Of a stretch of DNA of 64,000 nt, positions 54,916-63,968 are shown in pieces (the stretch's first letter is position 1; the number at the start of each line of letters is the position of its first letter). Both the position numbers and the translations under genes were made by a program. The DNA lies in assembly GCA_002999035.1 (NCBI GenBank), contig CP027241.1, forward strand, positions 2,111,001-2,175,000, given 5' to 3'. Source of the DNA: Lachnospiraceae bacterium oral taxon 500 (GTDB taxonomy: Bacteria > Bacillota > Clostridia > Lachnospirales > Vallitaleaceae). The notes below the pieces were generated by a model. That model was not told the origin of the DNA, ran no database searches, and worked only from the letters and a program-made list of their open reading frames with translations.

Positions 54916-55320
54916 ATGCTGAAAACAGAAATTATTCATCCGCAGTTAAACAGGGTATTGGCTGAATTAAGACATAATGATCTGTTAGTGATCGGGGATG
55001 CCGGTCTGCCGGTGCCAAGGGGCGTGGAAAGGATCGACCTCGGCTGGAAAAAGGATTCACCCCGCTATGTCGAAGTGCTGGAGGCAATCACCAAGTATTT
55101 GGTGATTGAGGGGGCAACCTTTGCAAATGAGGCCAAAGAAAACGGAGAAGCCAGTTTGGCGATTCACCGGCGGGCGTTGGAACTGCTGCCGAAAGCGGAA
55201 ATCGATTATATTCCGCACAGCGAACTGAAAGCCCGGTCAGCCGGAGCCAAGGCCATTATTCTGACCGGCGAATATACAGGCTATACCAATGTTATTTTGC
55301 GCTGCGGCTGCGCCTATTAA
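54916..55320 (+). CDS. rbsD: D-ribose pyranase
   Basis: 134 residues, full length. Interconverts pyranose and furanose forms of ribose so that ribokinase can act. RHNDLLVIGDAGLPVPRGVE contains the conserved catalytic-histidine region (H19) and IILTGEYTGYTNVILRCG the C-terminal signature. GAAAGGAGAAAG precedes ATG. Placed between rbsK and rbsA, the standard order for a ribose operon with all components. Confidence 0.95.
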   Translation: MLKTEIIHPQLNRVLAELRHNDLLVIGDAGLPVPRGVERIDLGWKKDSPRYVEVLEAITKYLVIEGATFANEAKENGEASLAIHRRALELLPKAEIDYIPHSELKARSAGAKAIILTGEYTGYTNVILRCGCAY

Positions 55321-55344
55321 ATCTTTGGCAAAAAGGAGACGGGT

Positions 55345-56856
55345 ATGAAAACGGATAAGATATTGGAGCTGGTGGACATTGTAAAGATCTTTCCGGGGGT
55401 AAAGGCGCTGGATAAAGTAAAAATGGACGTCTGCGCCGGAGAAGTCCATGCCTTGTGCGGAGAAAACGGAGCCGGCAAATCCACTTTGATGAGAATCATT
55501 GCCGGTGCAGAAAGACCGACATCCGGTAAGATTTTGCTGGACGGCAAGGAAGTCCGTTTTGCTTCAACCAAAGATGCTGAAAAATTGGGGATTGCCATGA
55601 TTTATCAGGAATTTAACATGATTCCCGATATGACGGTGGCGGAAAATATGTATTTGGGCAGGTACCCGGTTACAAAACTGGGAATAATCGATAAAAAAAA
55701 GCTGAATGAAGATACCGCCCAGGAGCTTAAAAAATTAAATCTGCCGGTTCATCCCAAAACCAAGGTCCGCAGTTTAAGCGTCGCCACCGCCCAAATGATC
55801 GAGATTGCCAAATGTTTAAGTGTCGGCGCTAAAATTATTATTATGGATGAGCCGACATCAGCTCTGACCAATGAGGAAACAGAGATTTTGTTCCGATTGA
55901 TTCAGGAATTAAAGGCCAAAGGGATTGCGGTGATTTATATTTCACATCGAATGGATGAAATTTTTCAAATCGCCGACCGGATTACGGTCTTTCGCGACGG
56001 CAAATATATTAAGACCTTGCCGGTCAAAGAAACCAATTATGATCAGGTGGTGGCGCTGATGGTCGGTAAGGATATTACGCATTTGTACCCGGAGCGCGAG
56101 ACCCATTCCGCGAAGGTGGCTTTTGCAGTCAAAAATCTGACCGGGCAGGGGGTGCATGGGATTTCTTTTCAGGTGCAGGAAGGCGAGATCTTAGGGATTA
56201 CCGGACTTTTAGGTGCGGGCATGATTGAACTGGCCAAGCTGATTTATGGGGCGATGCCGGCGGAAAAAGGCGAGATTTGGCTAGAGCAGAGACCGCTTCA
56301 GATTCAAAGTCCGATGCAGGCGCTGAAAAATGAAATTGCTTTTGTATCCGATGACCGCAAGCAGGAAGGCCTGGTACTGGAACGCGATATCAAGGAGAAC
56401 AGTTCAATGATTGCTTTGGGGCTGGGATATTTTTTAAAGGCCGGCATCATTGATAAGAAAAAAGAAAAGACGTCGGTTCAGGCCGATATTAAAAAGTTAG
56501 CAATTAAATGTCACGGTATGAGCCAAAAAACCGGTAATTTAAGCGGCGGCAATCAGCAAAAGGTGGTGCTGGCCAAGGTGCTGAAAAGTTCGCCCAAGAT
56601 TTGTATTTTGGCGGAGCCGACTAGGGGCGTGGATATCGGTGCCAAAGCTGAGATTTATCAATTAATGAATGAGATGACCAAAGAAGGCAAAAGTATTCTT
56701 TTAATTTCCAGTGATTTACCGGAAGTGATTGGTATGTCTGACCGGATTTTGGTAATGAGAGAGGGACGCTCGGTTTTGTTGCTGGATAGACCGGATTTTT
56801 CACAGGAGCGGATATTGGCCTATGCTTCGGGAGGGATTACAGATGAAGGACAATAG
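55345..56856 (+). CDS. rbsA: Ribose ABC transporter ATPase
   Basis: 503 residues, two fused ABC ATPase domains. The first has Walker A GENGAGKST, Walker B IIIMDEPTSAL and the signature-like LSVATAQ. The second has the degenerate Walker A GLLGAGMIEL typical of RbsA second domains, signature LSGGNQQK and Walker B CILAEPTRGVDIG. Energises import by RbsC. AAAAGGAG precedes ATG. Its end overlaps rbsC by 14 bases. Confidence 0.95.
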   Translation: MKTDKILELVDIVKIFPGVKALDKVKMDVCAGEVHALCGENGAGKSTLMRIIAGAERPTSGKILLDGKEVRFASTKDAEKLGIAMIYQEFNMIPDMTVAENMYLGRYPVTKLGIIDKKKLNEDTAQELKKLNLPVHPKTKVRSLSVATAQMIEIAKCLSVGAKIIIMDEPTSALTNEETEILFRLIQELKAKGIAVIYISHRMDEIFQIADRITVFRDGKYIKTLPVKETNYDQVVALMVGKDITHLYPERETHSAKVAFAVKNLTGQGVHGISFQVQEGEILGITGLLGAGMIELAKLIYGAMPAEKGEIWLEQRPLQIQSPMQALKNEIAFVSDDRKQEGLVLERDIKENSSMIALGLGYFLKAGIIDKKKEKTSVQADIKKLAIKCHGMSQKTGNLSGGNQQKVVLAKVLKSSPKICILAEPTRGVDIGAKAEIYQLMNEMTKEGKSILLISSDLPEVIGMSDRILVMREGRSVLLLDRPDFSQERILAYASGGITDEGQ

Positions 56857-57847
56857 AAAAATAAGATTAACGGAAATCGTCAATTTATATCGTTCGGTTT
56901 TGATTTTAATTATTATCTCTCTGGTTGCTTCAATCGCTTCGCCTGCTTTTTTTAGCATAGGGAATATTTTTAATGTCATCCGGCAGATTGCCATGGCCGG
57001 AATTGTCGGCTGTGGTATGACCTTTGTGATTCTGCTCGGCGGGATTGATCTGTCGGTCGGCTCAATTGTGGGACTGGCCGGAGTGATTGCCGCTGGGGTT
57101 TTGCGTGATACTGGAAATGTAGCGCTGGCACTAGTTCTGGCCCTGATTGTCGGGATCCTGTGTGGAGCGGTGAATGGTCTGATTATTTCTCAGTTTTCGA
57201 TTCCGCCGTTCATTGCTACTTTGGGAATGATGACACTGCTCAGGGGCTGCATTTTAGTCTATACCAACGGTTCTCCGATTCCGATCAAGTCTGATGCCTA
57301 TAAGTTTATCGGCAAGGGCGATTTGCTGGGCGGGATTCCGGTTCCGATCTTGATTTTATTTGTAGTTTACGCGATCGCACACTTTATTTTATCCAATACC
57401 CGGTTCGGCCGCTATATTTATGCACTGGGCGGCAGCCGGGAAGCCAGCCGTTTATCGGGCATCAATGTGCAGAAGATTGAATGGATGGTATATATTATCA
57501 GCGGTATTTTAAGCGCGATTACCGGTGTGATTTTGACAGCCCGGCTGGGGTCGGCGCAGTCAACCAACGGAGAAGGTATTGAAATGGACGCGATTGCCGC
57601 TGTTATTCTGGGCGGAACATCGATGAGCGGCGGAACGGGATTTGTCCTGCCGACGGTTATCGGTGCGATGATCATGGGTATTATTGATAATATTTTGACG
57701 CTTATGAACGTCAATCCACACGCAACAAAAATAGTAAAGGGGGCGGTAATTTTAGCGGCAGTGCTGATTGACAGGAAGTTAAAGGATGTTTCGGTTAAGA
57801 CAGTGGTAATGGAAGAAGCGACAACAGATGCAAAACATAACAATTAA
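56843..57847 (+). CDS. rbsC: Ribose ABC transporter permease
   Basis: 334 residues from ATG 56843 (GGGAGGG upstream; the frame from 56822 adds seven residues). About eight to ten membrane segments. GMTFVILLGGIDLSVGSIVG and ALGGSREASRLSGINV are hallmarks of the RbsC/AraH permeases. Works with RbsA and RbsB. Confidence 0.95.
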   Translation: MKDNRKIRLTEIVNLYRSVLILIIISLVASIASPAFFSIGNIFNVIRQIAMAGIVGCGMTFVILLGGIDLSVGSIVGLAGVIAAGVLRDTGNVALALVLALIVGILCGAVNGLIISQFSIPPFIATLGMMTLLRGCILVYTNGSPIPIKSDAYKFIGKGDLLGGIPVPILILFVVYAIAHFILSNTRFGRYIYALGGSREASRLSGINVQKIEWMVYIISGILSAITGVILTARLGSAQSTNGEGIEMDAIAAVILGGTSMSGGTGFVLPTVIGAMIMGIIDNILTLMNVNPHATKIVKGAVILAAVLIDRKLKDVSVKTVVMEEATTDAKHNN

Positions 57848-58004
57848 GGTAAGACGCTCATAATTCGTTGAAATGGCATCACGAGTGTGGGCGATAAGAA
57901 ATGAATATTTATGCTTGATATCCCATTGGAAAGCGAGTTTTCCGGAGGCATAGGTGTGAATATCCGCTTACCTGAACTGTTACAAAAATGATAGGAGGGA
58001 AATT

Positions 58005-58994
58005 ATGAAAAAAATATTGGCAGTTGTTTTAGCGATGGTGATTGGAGCAGCGATGACCGGTTGCGGCGGGCAGACACAGACACCAACCCAGCCGCAGACG
58101 CAAACGGAAAAGCAAGATCAAAAGCAAACCCAAACCGAAAATAAGCAGTATAAGGTTGGATTATCAATGAATACCCAAACCAATCCGTTTTTCGTAACGG
58201 TGGTTGAGGGCTGCAAAAAAGCGGCGGAAGAAAAGGGCATGGAAATTTTTGTAACTGATGCGCAGGATGATGCCGCTACCCAAATGAAGGACATTGAAAA
58301 CCTGATCACCAAGCAAGTTGACGTTATGATCATTGATCCTTGCGATTCCGATGCAATTGTAGCGGCAGTGGAAGCCTGCAACAATGCGAAGATCCCGGTA
58401 TTCACCATGGACAGAGAATCCAAGGGCGGCGAAGTTGTTGCTCATATCGGCTATGATGCCATTAAATCCGGGAAAATGGCCGGTGAGTTTTTAGCCAAGG
58501 CTTTAAATGGCAAAGGCAATGTGGTTGAGCTGCAAGGCATTATGGGCACCAATGTTGCCCAAAATCGGTCGGAAGGCTTTAATTCAATTATGAAGGAAAA
58601 CCCCGATATTAAAATTGTTGCTTGCCAAACCGCTAATTTTGACCGGTCGCAGGGTATGTCGGTTATGGAAAATATTTTACAGGCCAATGAAAAAATTGAT
58701 GGGTTGTATGCCGCTAACGATGAAATGCTGCTGGGCGCACTGGAAGCAATTCAGGCGGCCGGTCGTCAGGATGAAATCATTATGATTGGCTGCGATGCGC
58801 TGGATGAAACTTTGGCCGGTATCAAAGAGGGTAAGATTAATGCTACGATTGCCGAGCCGCCGTTTTTCTTAGGAAAAGCCATGATCAATACGGCTTATGA
58901 TTATTTGAACGGTCAAAAAATAGAAACCAGAGTTATCCTGGAAAATCAGCTGGTGGATAAGAACAACATAGATACTATTAAGACCAGAGATTAA
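58005..58994 (+). CDS. rbsB: Ribose-binding lipoprotein
   Basis: 329 residues. Signal peptide with lipobox MTGC, then a Gln/Thr/Lys-rich linker. The mature domain (KVGLSMNTQTNPFFVTVVEG, IDPCDSDAIVAAVEACNNAK, DRESKGGEVVAHIGYD, AANDEMLLGALEAIQAAGR) is a type I sugar-binding protein matching RbsB. The gene is last in the operon, 158 bases after rbsC. The 97-bp hairpin element follows and probably terminates the operon. Confidence 0.94.
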   Translation: MKKILAVVLAMVIGAAMTGCGGQTQTPTQPQTQTEKQDQKQTQTENKQYKVGLSMNTQTNPFFVTVVEGCKKAAEEKGMEIFVTDAQDDAATQMKDIENLITKQVDVMIIDPCDSDAIVAAVEACNNAKIPVFTMDRESKGGEVVAHIGYDAIKSGKMAGEFLAKALNGKGNVVELQGIMGTNVAQNRSEGFNSIMKENPDIKIVACQTANFDRSQGMSVMENILQANEKIDGLYAANDEMLLGALEAIQAAGRQDEIIMIGCDALDETLAGIKEGKINATIAEPPFFLGKAMINTAYDYLNGQKIETRVILENQLVDKNNIDTIKTRD

Positions 58995-59026
58995 GGAAAA
59001 CAGGGTTTAAATTTTCCCTGCTTGCC

Positions 59027-59123
59027 GGAGCCTGCATACCTGCTTCCGGTAAATAGGGAAAGAGATGTAATATGAAAATGATAAAAATCCCGCGCCAAAC
59101 TGCAAGTCGGTTTGGCGCGGGAT
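59027..59123. repeat. 97-bp hairpin repeat, copy 2, likely rbs terminator
   Basis: Same 97-base unit as 52528-52624 with about two differences. Its right-hand stem (59087-59123) has 14 perfect pairs. It lies 33 bases after the rbsB stop. A short open frame read through it (59072-59254) is an artefact of the repeat. Confidence 0.92.
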
Positions 59124-59272
59124 TCTTAAATTTTCCTTCTTTTGTTCTGTTATTTGAGCTTCCTATTATTTGGACTAATATGCTTATTACAGCAGTAAAG
59201 GAAGGAATTATAAAAAAATATTCAAAAAAATCAAAGGAATTAATAAAAGGATAAAAGAGAAATGAAATTTTA

Positions 59273-59300
59273 TTGACTTTCCGCTTTCCCATGCTAAAAT
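59273..59300 (+). promoter_or_regulatory. Promoter of the H-NOX chemoreceptor
   Basis: TTGACT (59273-59278), 16-base spacer, extended -10 TGCTAAAAT with TAAAAT at 59295-59300, 79 bases before the start. AGAAAGGA precedes ATG 59379. Confidence 0.6.
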
Positions 59301-59378
59301 TGAGAATGGACATTTAATAGGTATCAGAGACAGCCTGAAGAACTGACATCAGTTTATAAGATATAGAAAGGAAACCAT

Positions 59379-61160
59379 ATGAAGGGAACAGTTGTACGGA
59401 TATGGATCACTACATTACACAAATTATATAATAAAGAAGAAGTTAACCGGGTTTTGAAGAGCGTTTCGTTTGATCCGGACAGAGCAATCTCACCGTTGGA
59501 GGATATTTCCGATCAGACGGTAGACAGTATCATGACAGCGGTTGCGAAGAATTACGGGATGGCGAAAGCCGACCTTTGGAAAACAATCGGCCGGAATAAT
59601 ATCGGAACTTTCTATGAAATGTATCCTATTTTCTTCAAAAAGGCCAATATGTTTTCATTTCTTTGTTCTTTAAATAATATTCATCAGGTTGTCCGGAAAC
59701 GAATTCCGGGTTCGCGGCCGGCCGTTTTAAATATGGAAATCGTTGGCCGGCAGGAAGCGACTTTGACTTACCTGTCCAAGCGGAATATGTATGATTATTT
59801 GTTGGGCCTGCTGGAAGGAACCAAGGAATTTTTTAAAGAAAAAGTGGATATTCAGGTGGCAGACAAAGCCGATGGCAGAATGGTTTTAAAGCTCCGGTTT
59901 GAATATGAATTGCTGGAGGAAAAAAACTTTGCCTTTTCGAAAGCGCTGTCGCTGGGTTTTGTTAAAAATCAGACGGTTAAGCTGCTGCTTTTTACGCTGC
60001 TGCTGGGGTTGCCGACTGCTTTTTTGGTCAGAGAGCCGTGGCTGGCTGTCGGGCTGACGGCAGGATATGCGGGACTGGGCAGTTTTCTCCTGACCCGGCC
60101 GGCAGCACAGGTAAAGGAAGAAGTGATGAGACTAATCAAAAAAGACTATGTCCCCAGCCGGATGATAAAAACGGCCGATGAATACGAAGACCTTTTTCGG
60201 ACAGTGGTGGATTATAAGGAAAGCTTTGCCGAAGGCTTTATTGACTTATCCAGCATGACCGGTGAAATGAAATCTTTTTCGATGGATTTGATTTCCATTG
60301 CTAAGACGATGGAGGAAACCAGCCATAAAATTACAGATTTGATGCAGCAGCTTTATGCCCATGCGACCGAGCAGTCGCAAAGCACGCGCAACAATGTATC
60401 AGTTTTGACTGACGGTGCCGAACAGATCATCCGTTTATCGGAAAAAGAAATGACCAACAAAGTCGAAATTGAGAGAGCGATTCAAACGACAACGGATTCG
60501 TTTGCTAATCTGAGCGATACAACGCGGGATTTGGCGGAAATGCGGGCAAAGTTTGAGGTTTTAAACAAAAACAGCGATAAGTTAAAGATTAAGGGTAAGG
60601 AAACCGAAGAGATTGCCTCCTTTGTATCGGAAATTGCTTATCAGACCAATCTTTTGGCACTGAACGCTTCGATTGAGGCCGCCCGGGCAGGCGAGCTGGG
60701 AGAAGGCTTTGCCGTGGTGGCGGAAGAAGTCCGAAAGCTGGCGCAGAACTCGGAACAGGCTGCCAGCCGGATTAAGGAAAATATCAGCAGCTTTTTAAGC
60801 GATATTGAAGCAATGGTAGCTGATATCCATGAGCAGAATGAGATTTTGGAAAAAGGCACCGGCACGATTCATGAAGCGATTCAGAACAATCAAAACGCCA
60901 AAGCGGAAATGGACGGCGTGGCCATTAAAATGGCGGAGTCAGCCGTAGAACTGGAAGAGCGGTCTCTTAATTTAAGCGATATCGTTGAGCAAATGCAGGC
61001 GCTGAGTGATTCTTCGACCGAAAATGCGGAATTAGCCAGAACTGCCGACAGCGAAGTCAGCACCTATACCGAGCAATTAAAGCAGTTGACGGAGAATGTG
61101 CGTAATTTCGAGGGAATGATTGTCACATTCCATAAAATGTTGGAAGAGTATAGGCTATAA
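59379..61160 (+). CDS. H-NOX (haem NO/O2-binding) methyl-accepting chemotaxis protein
   Basis: 593 residues. Residues 1-185 are an H-NOX domain starting [17 protein letters not shown]. The proximal haem ligand H102 and the Y131-x-S133-x-R135 motif are intact. W9, N74 and Y140 are present at the same numbers as in the O2-binding H-NOX of Thermoanaerobacter tengcongensis. Two membrane segments (about 204-222 and 224-243) follow, then a cytoplasmic MCP signalling domain with [20 protein letters not shown] and methylation-type helices. No HAMP is evident. It probably steers the cell away from oxygen. No che genes lie in the window. Confidence 0.93.
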   Translation: MKGTVVRIWITTLHKLYNKEEVNRVLKSVSFDPDRAISPLEDISDQTVDSIMTAVAKNYGMAKADLWKTIGRNNIGTFYEMYPIFFKKANMFSFLCSLNNIHQVVRKRIPGSRPAVLNMEIVGRQEATLTYLSKRNMYDYLLGLLEGTKEFFKEKVDIQVADKADGRMVLKLRFEYELLEEKNFAFSKALSLGFVKNQTVKLLLFTLLLGLPTAFLVREPWLAVGLTAGYAGLGSFLLTRPAAQVKEEVMRLIKKDYVPSRMIKTADEYEDLFRTVVDYKESFAEGFIDLSSMTGEMKSFSMDLISIAKTMEETSHKITDLMQQLYAHATEQSQSTRNNVSVLTDGAEQIIRLSEKEMTNKVEIERAIQTTTDSFANLSDTTRDLAEMRAKFEVLNKNSDKLKIKGKETEEIASFVSEIAYQTNLLALNASIEAARAGELGEGFAVVAEEVRKLAQNSEQAASRIKENISSFLSDIEAMVADIHEQNEILEKGTGTIHEAIQNNQNAKAEMDGVAIKMAESAVELEERSLNLSDIVEQMQALSDSSTENAELARTADSEVSTYTEQLKQLTENVRNFEGMIVTFHKMLEEYRL

Positions 61161-61263
61161 CCGGCTTTTTTGATAAAAAGGGTGCATTTGCATACAACAA
61201 TAAAGTTGAGATAAAAACAAAGAATACAATGATATTAAAATCAAATTCAAAAGAGAGGAAATG

Positions 61264-61722
61264 ATGCAGCTTTATATTGATGCATTTCAAAAACTTGGAG
61301 TTAGTATACTCAGTAACGATTTTATAATACTTATCGCTGCCATGGTCGCTTTCGTATTTATGTTACTGACAAAAGGTTTTGTGCTGGCAATAAAAAAACG
61401 GACAAATGAATGGAAGAAAAGTAAAAATGTAAAATTTTCAAAATTTCTGTTAAACGGAGCCAGTAAATTTTATACCTTATTTGTAACTATGATATCCATA
61501 TTTCCGCTGTTAGGTATGCTGGGGACTGTCGTCGGACTACTAGGGCTGGATCTGGCAAGCGGGGATATGGAAAATATAAAAAACAATTTTTTTATTGCGT
61601 TGACTTCAACTGCCTGGGGAATAGTCTTTGCAGTCTTATTCAAATTGCTTTATGCGCTTATAGCCGATGATGTTGAAGAGCAGATTGAAATCGCTAAAAA
61701 AATGTCAGAAGAAACGGAATAA
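61264..61722 (+). CDS. MotA/TolQ/ExbB-family proton channel protein
   Basis: 152 residues from ATG 61264 (61261 is also an ATG; AGAGAGG upstream). Three hydrophobic segments. FPLLGMLGTVVGLLGLDLAS and NFFIALTSTAWGIVFAVLFK are the conserved channel helices of ExbB/TolQ. It is shorter than ExbB of diderms and lacks a large cytoplasmic loop. The ExbD-like gene starts 18 bases later. Proton-driven force transmission to an unknown partner is inferred. Confidence 0.85.
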   Translation: MQLYIDAFQKLGVSILSNDFIILIAAMVAFVFMLLTKGFVLAIKKRTNEWKKSKNVKFSKFLLNGASKFYTLFVTMISIFPLLGMLGTVVGLLGLDLASGDMENIKNNFFIALTSTAWGIVFAVLFKLLYALIADDVEEQIEIAKKMSEETE

Positions 61723-61740
61723 TAAGATGAGAAATAGACT

Positions 61741-62319
61741 ATGAAAAAAAGAGATGTGATTTTAGACTTTACCTCTTTGTTAGACGTAACTTTGATAGTA
61801 ATATTCTTTTTTGTGTTGTTCAGTCATTTGGATGGGCAGGCTAATAAAATAAAAACAGAGCAAAAGGTACAGGAATTAGAACTTGCTATCGAAAAAATAA
61901 GGGATCGGGAAGCAGAGATCAGCAAATTATCAGAGCAGCTGACTAAAGAAATTTCAATAGTAAGAGATTATAGCGGCAGACATGGATCAAACCTATCCGA
62001 ATTGCTGGATTACAACAGAAGTCAAAACTTTAAAATGATACTTGATATGAATGTTACTGACTGGAGCATTAGAGTGATTGACAAAGGCGAAGTCATTGCT
62101 ATAATAAAAAATAAGGATAGGGTCGGAGAAAATATAAAAAAGGCATTGTTAAATGCCGGATATGATAATTCCGAAACTATTTTTTGTGATTTTGTATTTG
62201 ACGGAAGTTTGCCGGGAACGGCATCGGCATATCGAAAAATAAAAGAAGGAATAGAAGATGTAATAAAAGAGTATAATTACCTATATACTTCAGAAACGGA
62301 TTTATCAATAGGAGAATAA
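61741..62319 (+). CDS. ExbD/TolR-like stator partner
   Basis: 192 residues. A single N-terminal membrane segment preceded by DFTSLLDVTLIVIFFFVLF; the aspartate D16 in SLLDV sits at the membrane entry, where ExbD/TolR/MotB have their essential proton-carrying Asp. A coiled coil (about 35-75) and a C-terminal alpha/beta domain outside the membrane follow. The C-terminal domain is not an evident peptidoglycan-binding OmpA domain. It lies in an operon with the ExbB-like gene and a small second ExbD-like gene. Confidence 0.7.
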   Translation: MKKRDVILDFTSLLDVTLIVIFFFVLFSHLDGQANKIKTEQKVQELELAIEKIRDREAEISKLSEQLTKEISIVRDYSGRHGSNLSELLDYNRSQNFKMILDMNVTDWSIRVIDKGEVIAIIKNKDRVGENIKKALLNAGYDNSETIFCDFVFDGSLPGTASAYRKIKEGIEDVIKEYNYLYTSETDLSIGE

Positions 62320-62322
62320 TAA

Positions 62323-62751
62323 ATGAAGAAAAAATTATCGACAGTATTTGTAATAGCAGTAATTGCGGCGGTTATTATTTTATTTAAGTTTGGAAATGGA
62401 TTTGGTATTGGATTTGGCATAGGACAAGGAAAAGGAGATGGTAACGCCAAAGAATCGGCTGCACAGAAAGAAGCTTCTAAAATCGAAGATGACCGGGCGA
62501 AAGAGGAAGTAAAAAAAGAACAGGGCAGTTCGGAAGATGTCAATAAGGATGCAACATTAAAAGTCAGTGTTGTCGGAAATGAGTATTTTTATGATAATGA
62601 TAGAATTTCTTTGGATGATCTTATAAAGAAAATAAAAGAAGTCGAAGGCGATATGATGATCGAGGTAAAAGATGATAATGCGTCATTAAAGGCATATAAC
62701 GCCTTGCTGGATAAATTGACGGAGCTGCAAATTCCATTTACAAAACAATAA
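62323..62751 (+). CDS. Small anchored protein with ExbD-like C-terminal domain
   Basis: 142 residues. N-terminal membrane segment with a glycine-rich patch (FGNGFGIGFGIGQGKGDGN), a charged linker, then a domain (VSVVGNEYFYDNDRISLDDL, IEVKDDNASLKAYNALLDKL) that resembles the external domain of ExbD proteins. It lacks the aspartate in the membrane segment, so it is not a second stator core. It starts 3 bases after the ExbD-like gene. A role in coupling the stator to its target is inferred. Confidence 0.6.
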   Translation: MKKKLSTVFVIAVIAAVIILFKFGNGFGIGFGIGQGKGDGNAKESAAQKEASKIEDDRAKEEVKKEQGSSEDVNKDATLKVSVVGNEYFYDNDRISLDDLIKKIKEVEGDMMIEVKDDNASLKAYNALLDKLTELQIPFTKQ

Positions 62752-62762
62752 TTTGTGTCATA

Positions 62763-62889
62763 TCCTTTTATCCGGATCGATTGCCGTTTCGATTCCGGCA
62801 CTGGTGATAGACGGTGCGGTGATAGCAAGCGCAGGGTTTTATCCGTCACCGAAATGAAAGAGGTTTTAAAGCAGTACCGGAAAGCTTAA
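62763..62889 (+). pseudogene. Thioredoxin-like protein remnant, frameshifted
   Basis: One frame reads SGSIAVSIPALVIDGAVIAS and another continues VLSVTEMKEVLKQYRKA to the stop at 62889. Together they match the C-terminal half of small thioredoxin-fold proteins (PALVIDGKVVSSG then a VEEIKELL-type helix), with a frame change near 62834-62838. The N-terminal half with the CxxC motif is missing. Confidence 0.55.
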
Positions 62890-62899
62890 AAGAAAATAT

Positions 62900-62942
62900 A
62901 AAACAGCAGGCACTAAGATTTTTTCTTGGTGCTTGCTGTTTC
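62900..62942. terminator. Bidirectional terminator
   Basis: AAACAGCAGGCACTAAG (62900-62916) pairs with CTTGGTGCTTGCTGTTT (62925-62941) with one G-T pair. T-rich sequence follows on both strands. It lies between the plus-strand ExbB/ExbD cluster and the minus-strand dehydrogenase. Confidence 0.75.
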
Positions 62943-62947
62943 ATTTT

Positions 62948-63739
62948 TCAGGCATACAGCCGCGCGATCAAAAAGAGAACCAATCGCCGGGGCAGCAGTC
63001 TTTGCAGCAGCAGGAACAAATGATACTGCCAGCCGACGGTCTGCACAGGCGGCAGCTTTGCTTTTTGACAGCGCCGGTAAATACAGGCAGCTGTTGCTTC
63101 CGGGCTGAGACCATGTTGTTCGTCATATTCCATTTTAGCGATGGAGCGGACATATGCTTGTTGATATTGAGGATGAAAAGTCATGCTTTTTTGCCGGGCG
63201 GCGGTAAAGCCGGTTTTGGTATCCCCCAGCAAAAAGGTAGAAACTTGAATACCGAACGGGCGAAGTTCCAGCTGCCAGGCCTCTAACAGTTTATTGGCTG
63301 CTGCTTTGGAAGCGGAATAAAAGCTCTGGAAGGGGATAGCCAATTCACCGGCGGCCGAGCTGATCAGAATGATTTTGCCGCGGCTTGGCTTTAATAAAGG
63401 CAAAAACTCCTGTATCGTCAGAAAAACCCCAAAAAAATTGACATCAAACTGTTGTTTGGCGGCACTTAGTTCCGTACCTTCCGTCGGCCCGGCGATTCCG
63501 TATCCGGCGCAACAAATCAACTGCTGAACCGGCCGCCCTTCGGATTGGATGGTTTTGGCGGCTTGCGCCAGTTGTTCCGGGCTGGTTACATCGCAGCAAA
63601 TATGTTTTAAATTCGGCTGCTGCCAATGCGGATTACTGCGGCTTAAAGTATATACAAAATAAGAATGAGCGGCGTAAGTCAGAGCCAGTGCCCGGCCGAT
63701 GCCATTGCTGCCGCCGGTGATAATAATGCTTGGTTTCAC
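62948..63739 (-). CDS. Short-chain dehydrogenase/reductase
   Basis: 263 residues from GTG 63739, which follows GGGGGGAG; an ATG at 63760 overlaps that site and is unlikely. NAD(P)-binding motif TGGSNGIG (8-15), CCAGYG in place of NNAG, catalytic serine in LISSAAG (S127/S128) and Y141-x-x-x-K145 in YSASKAAAN. Classical SDR fold and size. The substrate is unknown. It is transcribed away from the right edge of the window. Confidence 0.9.
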   Translation of the reverse strand: MKPSIIITGGSNGIGRALALTYAAHSYFVYTLSRSNPHWQQPNLKHICCDVTSPEQLAQAAKTIQSEGRPVQQLICCAGYGIAGPTEGTELSAAKQQFDVNFFGVFLTIQEFLPLLKPSRGKIILISSAAGELAIPFQSFYSASKAAANKLLEAWQLELRPFGIQVSTFLLGDTKTGFTAARQKSMTFHPQYQQAYVRSIAKMEYDEQHGLSPEATAACIYRRCQKAKLPPVQTVGWQYHLFLLLQRLLPRRLVLFLIARLYA

Positions 63740-63820
63740 GATACTTCTCCCCCCTTCCATGTGGAAATTACTTTTTCACTTTACCTTGTGCGAAATTTGA
63801 AAAATTAACAAAAGTTTGTA

Positions 63821-63849
63821 TTGTAACCGCGGACAAAACTAAGTATAAT
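63821..63849 (+). promoter_or_regulatory. Promoter candidate at the right edge
   Basis: TTGTAA (63821-63826), 17-base spacer, perfect TATAAT (63844-63849), reading rightward out of the window. Confidence 0.5.
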
Positions 63850-63881
63850 AGGAATTGTACCTTATTTCTTTGGAAACCTTA

Positions 63882-63968
63882 ATGGTTCAGCTCGAATTAT
63901 ACGATATCGGAAAGCGGCTGTCAAGGCAGGAACTGTTAGAGCATACAAAAAATGAGCCGGCAGTTTAG
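63882..63968 (+). CDS. Possible 28-aa small protein
   Basis: An ATG 32 bases after the edge promoter opens a 28-codon frame (VQLELYDIGKRLSRQELLEH near its start) ending TAG at 63966-63968. GGAA at 63872 is a weak ribosome binding site. It might be a leader peptide for a gene beyond the window. No family is recognised. Confidence 0.2.
   Translation: MVQLELYDIGKRLSRQELLEHTKNEPAV

Noticed and set aside
59072-59254. 60-codon frame after rbsB
   Set aside because: Its first part lies in the 97-bp repeat, which is non-coding in its other copy.
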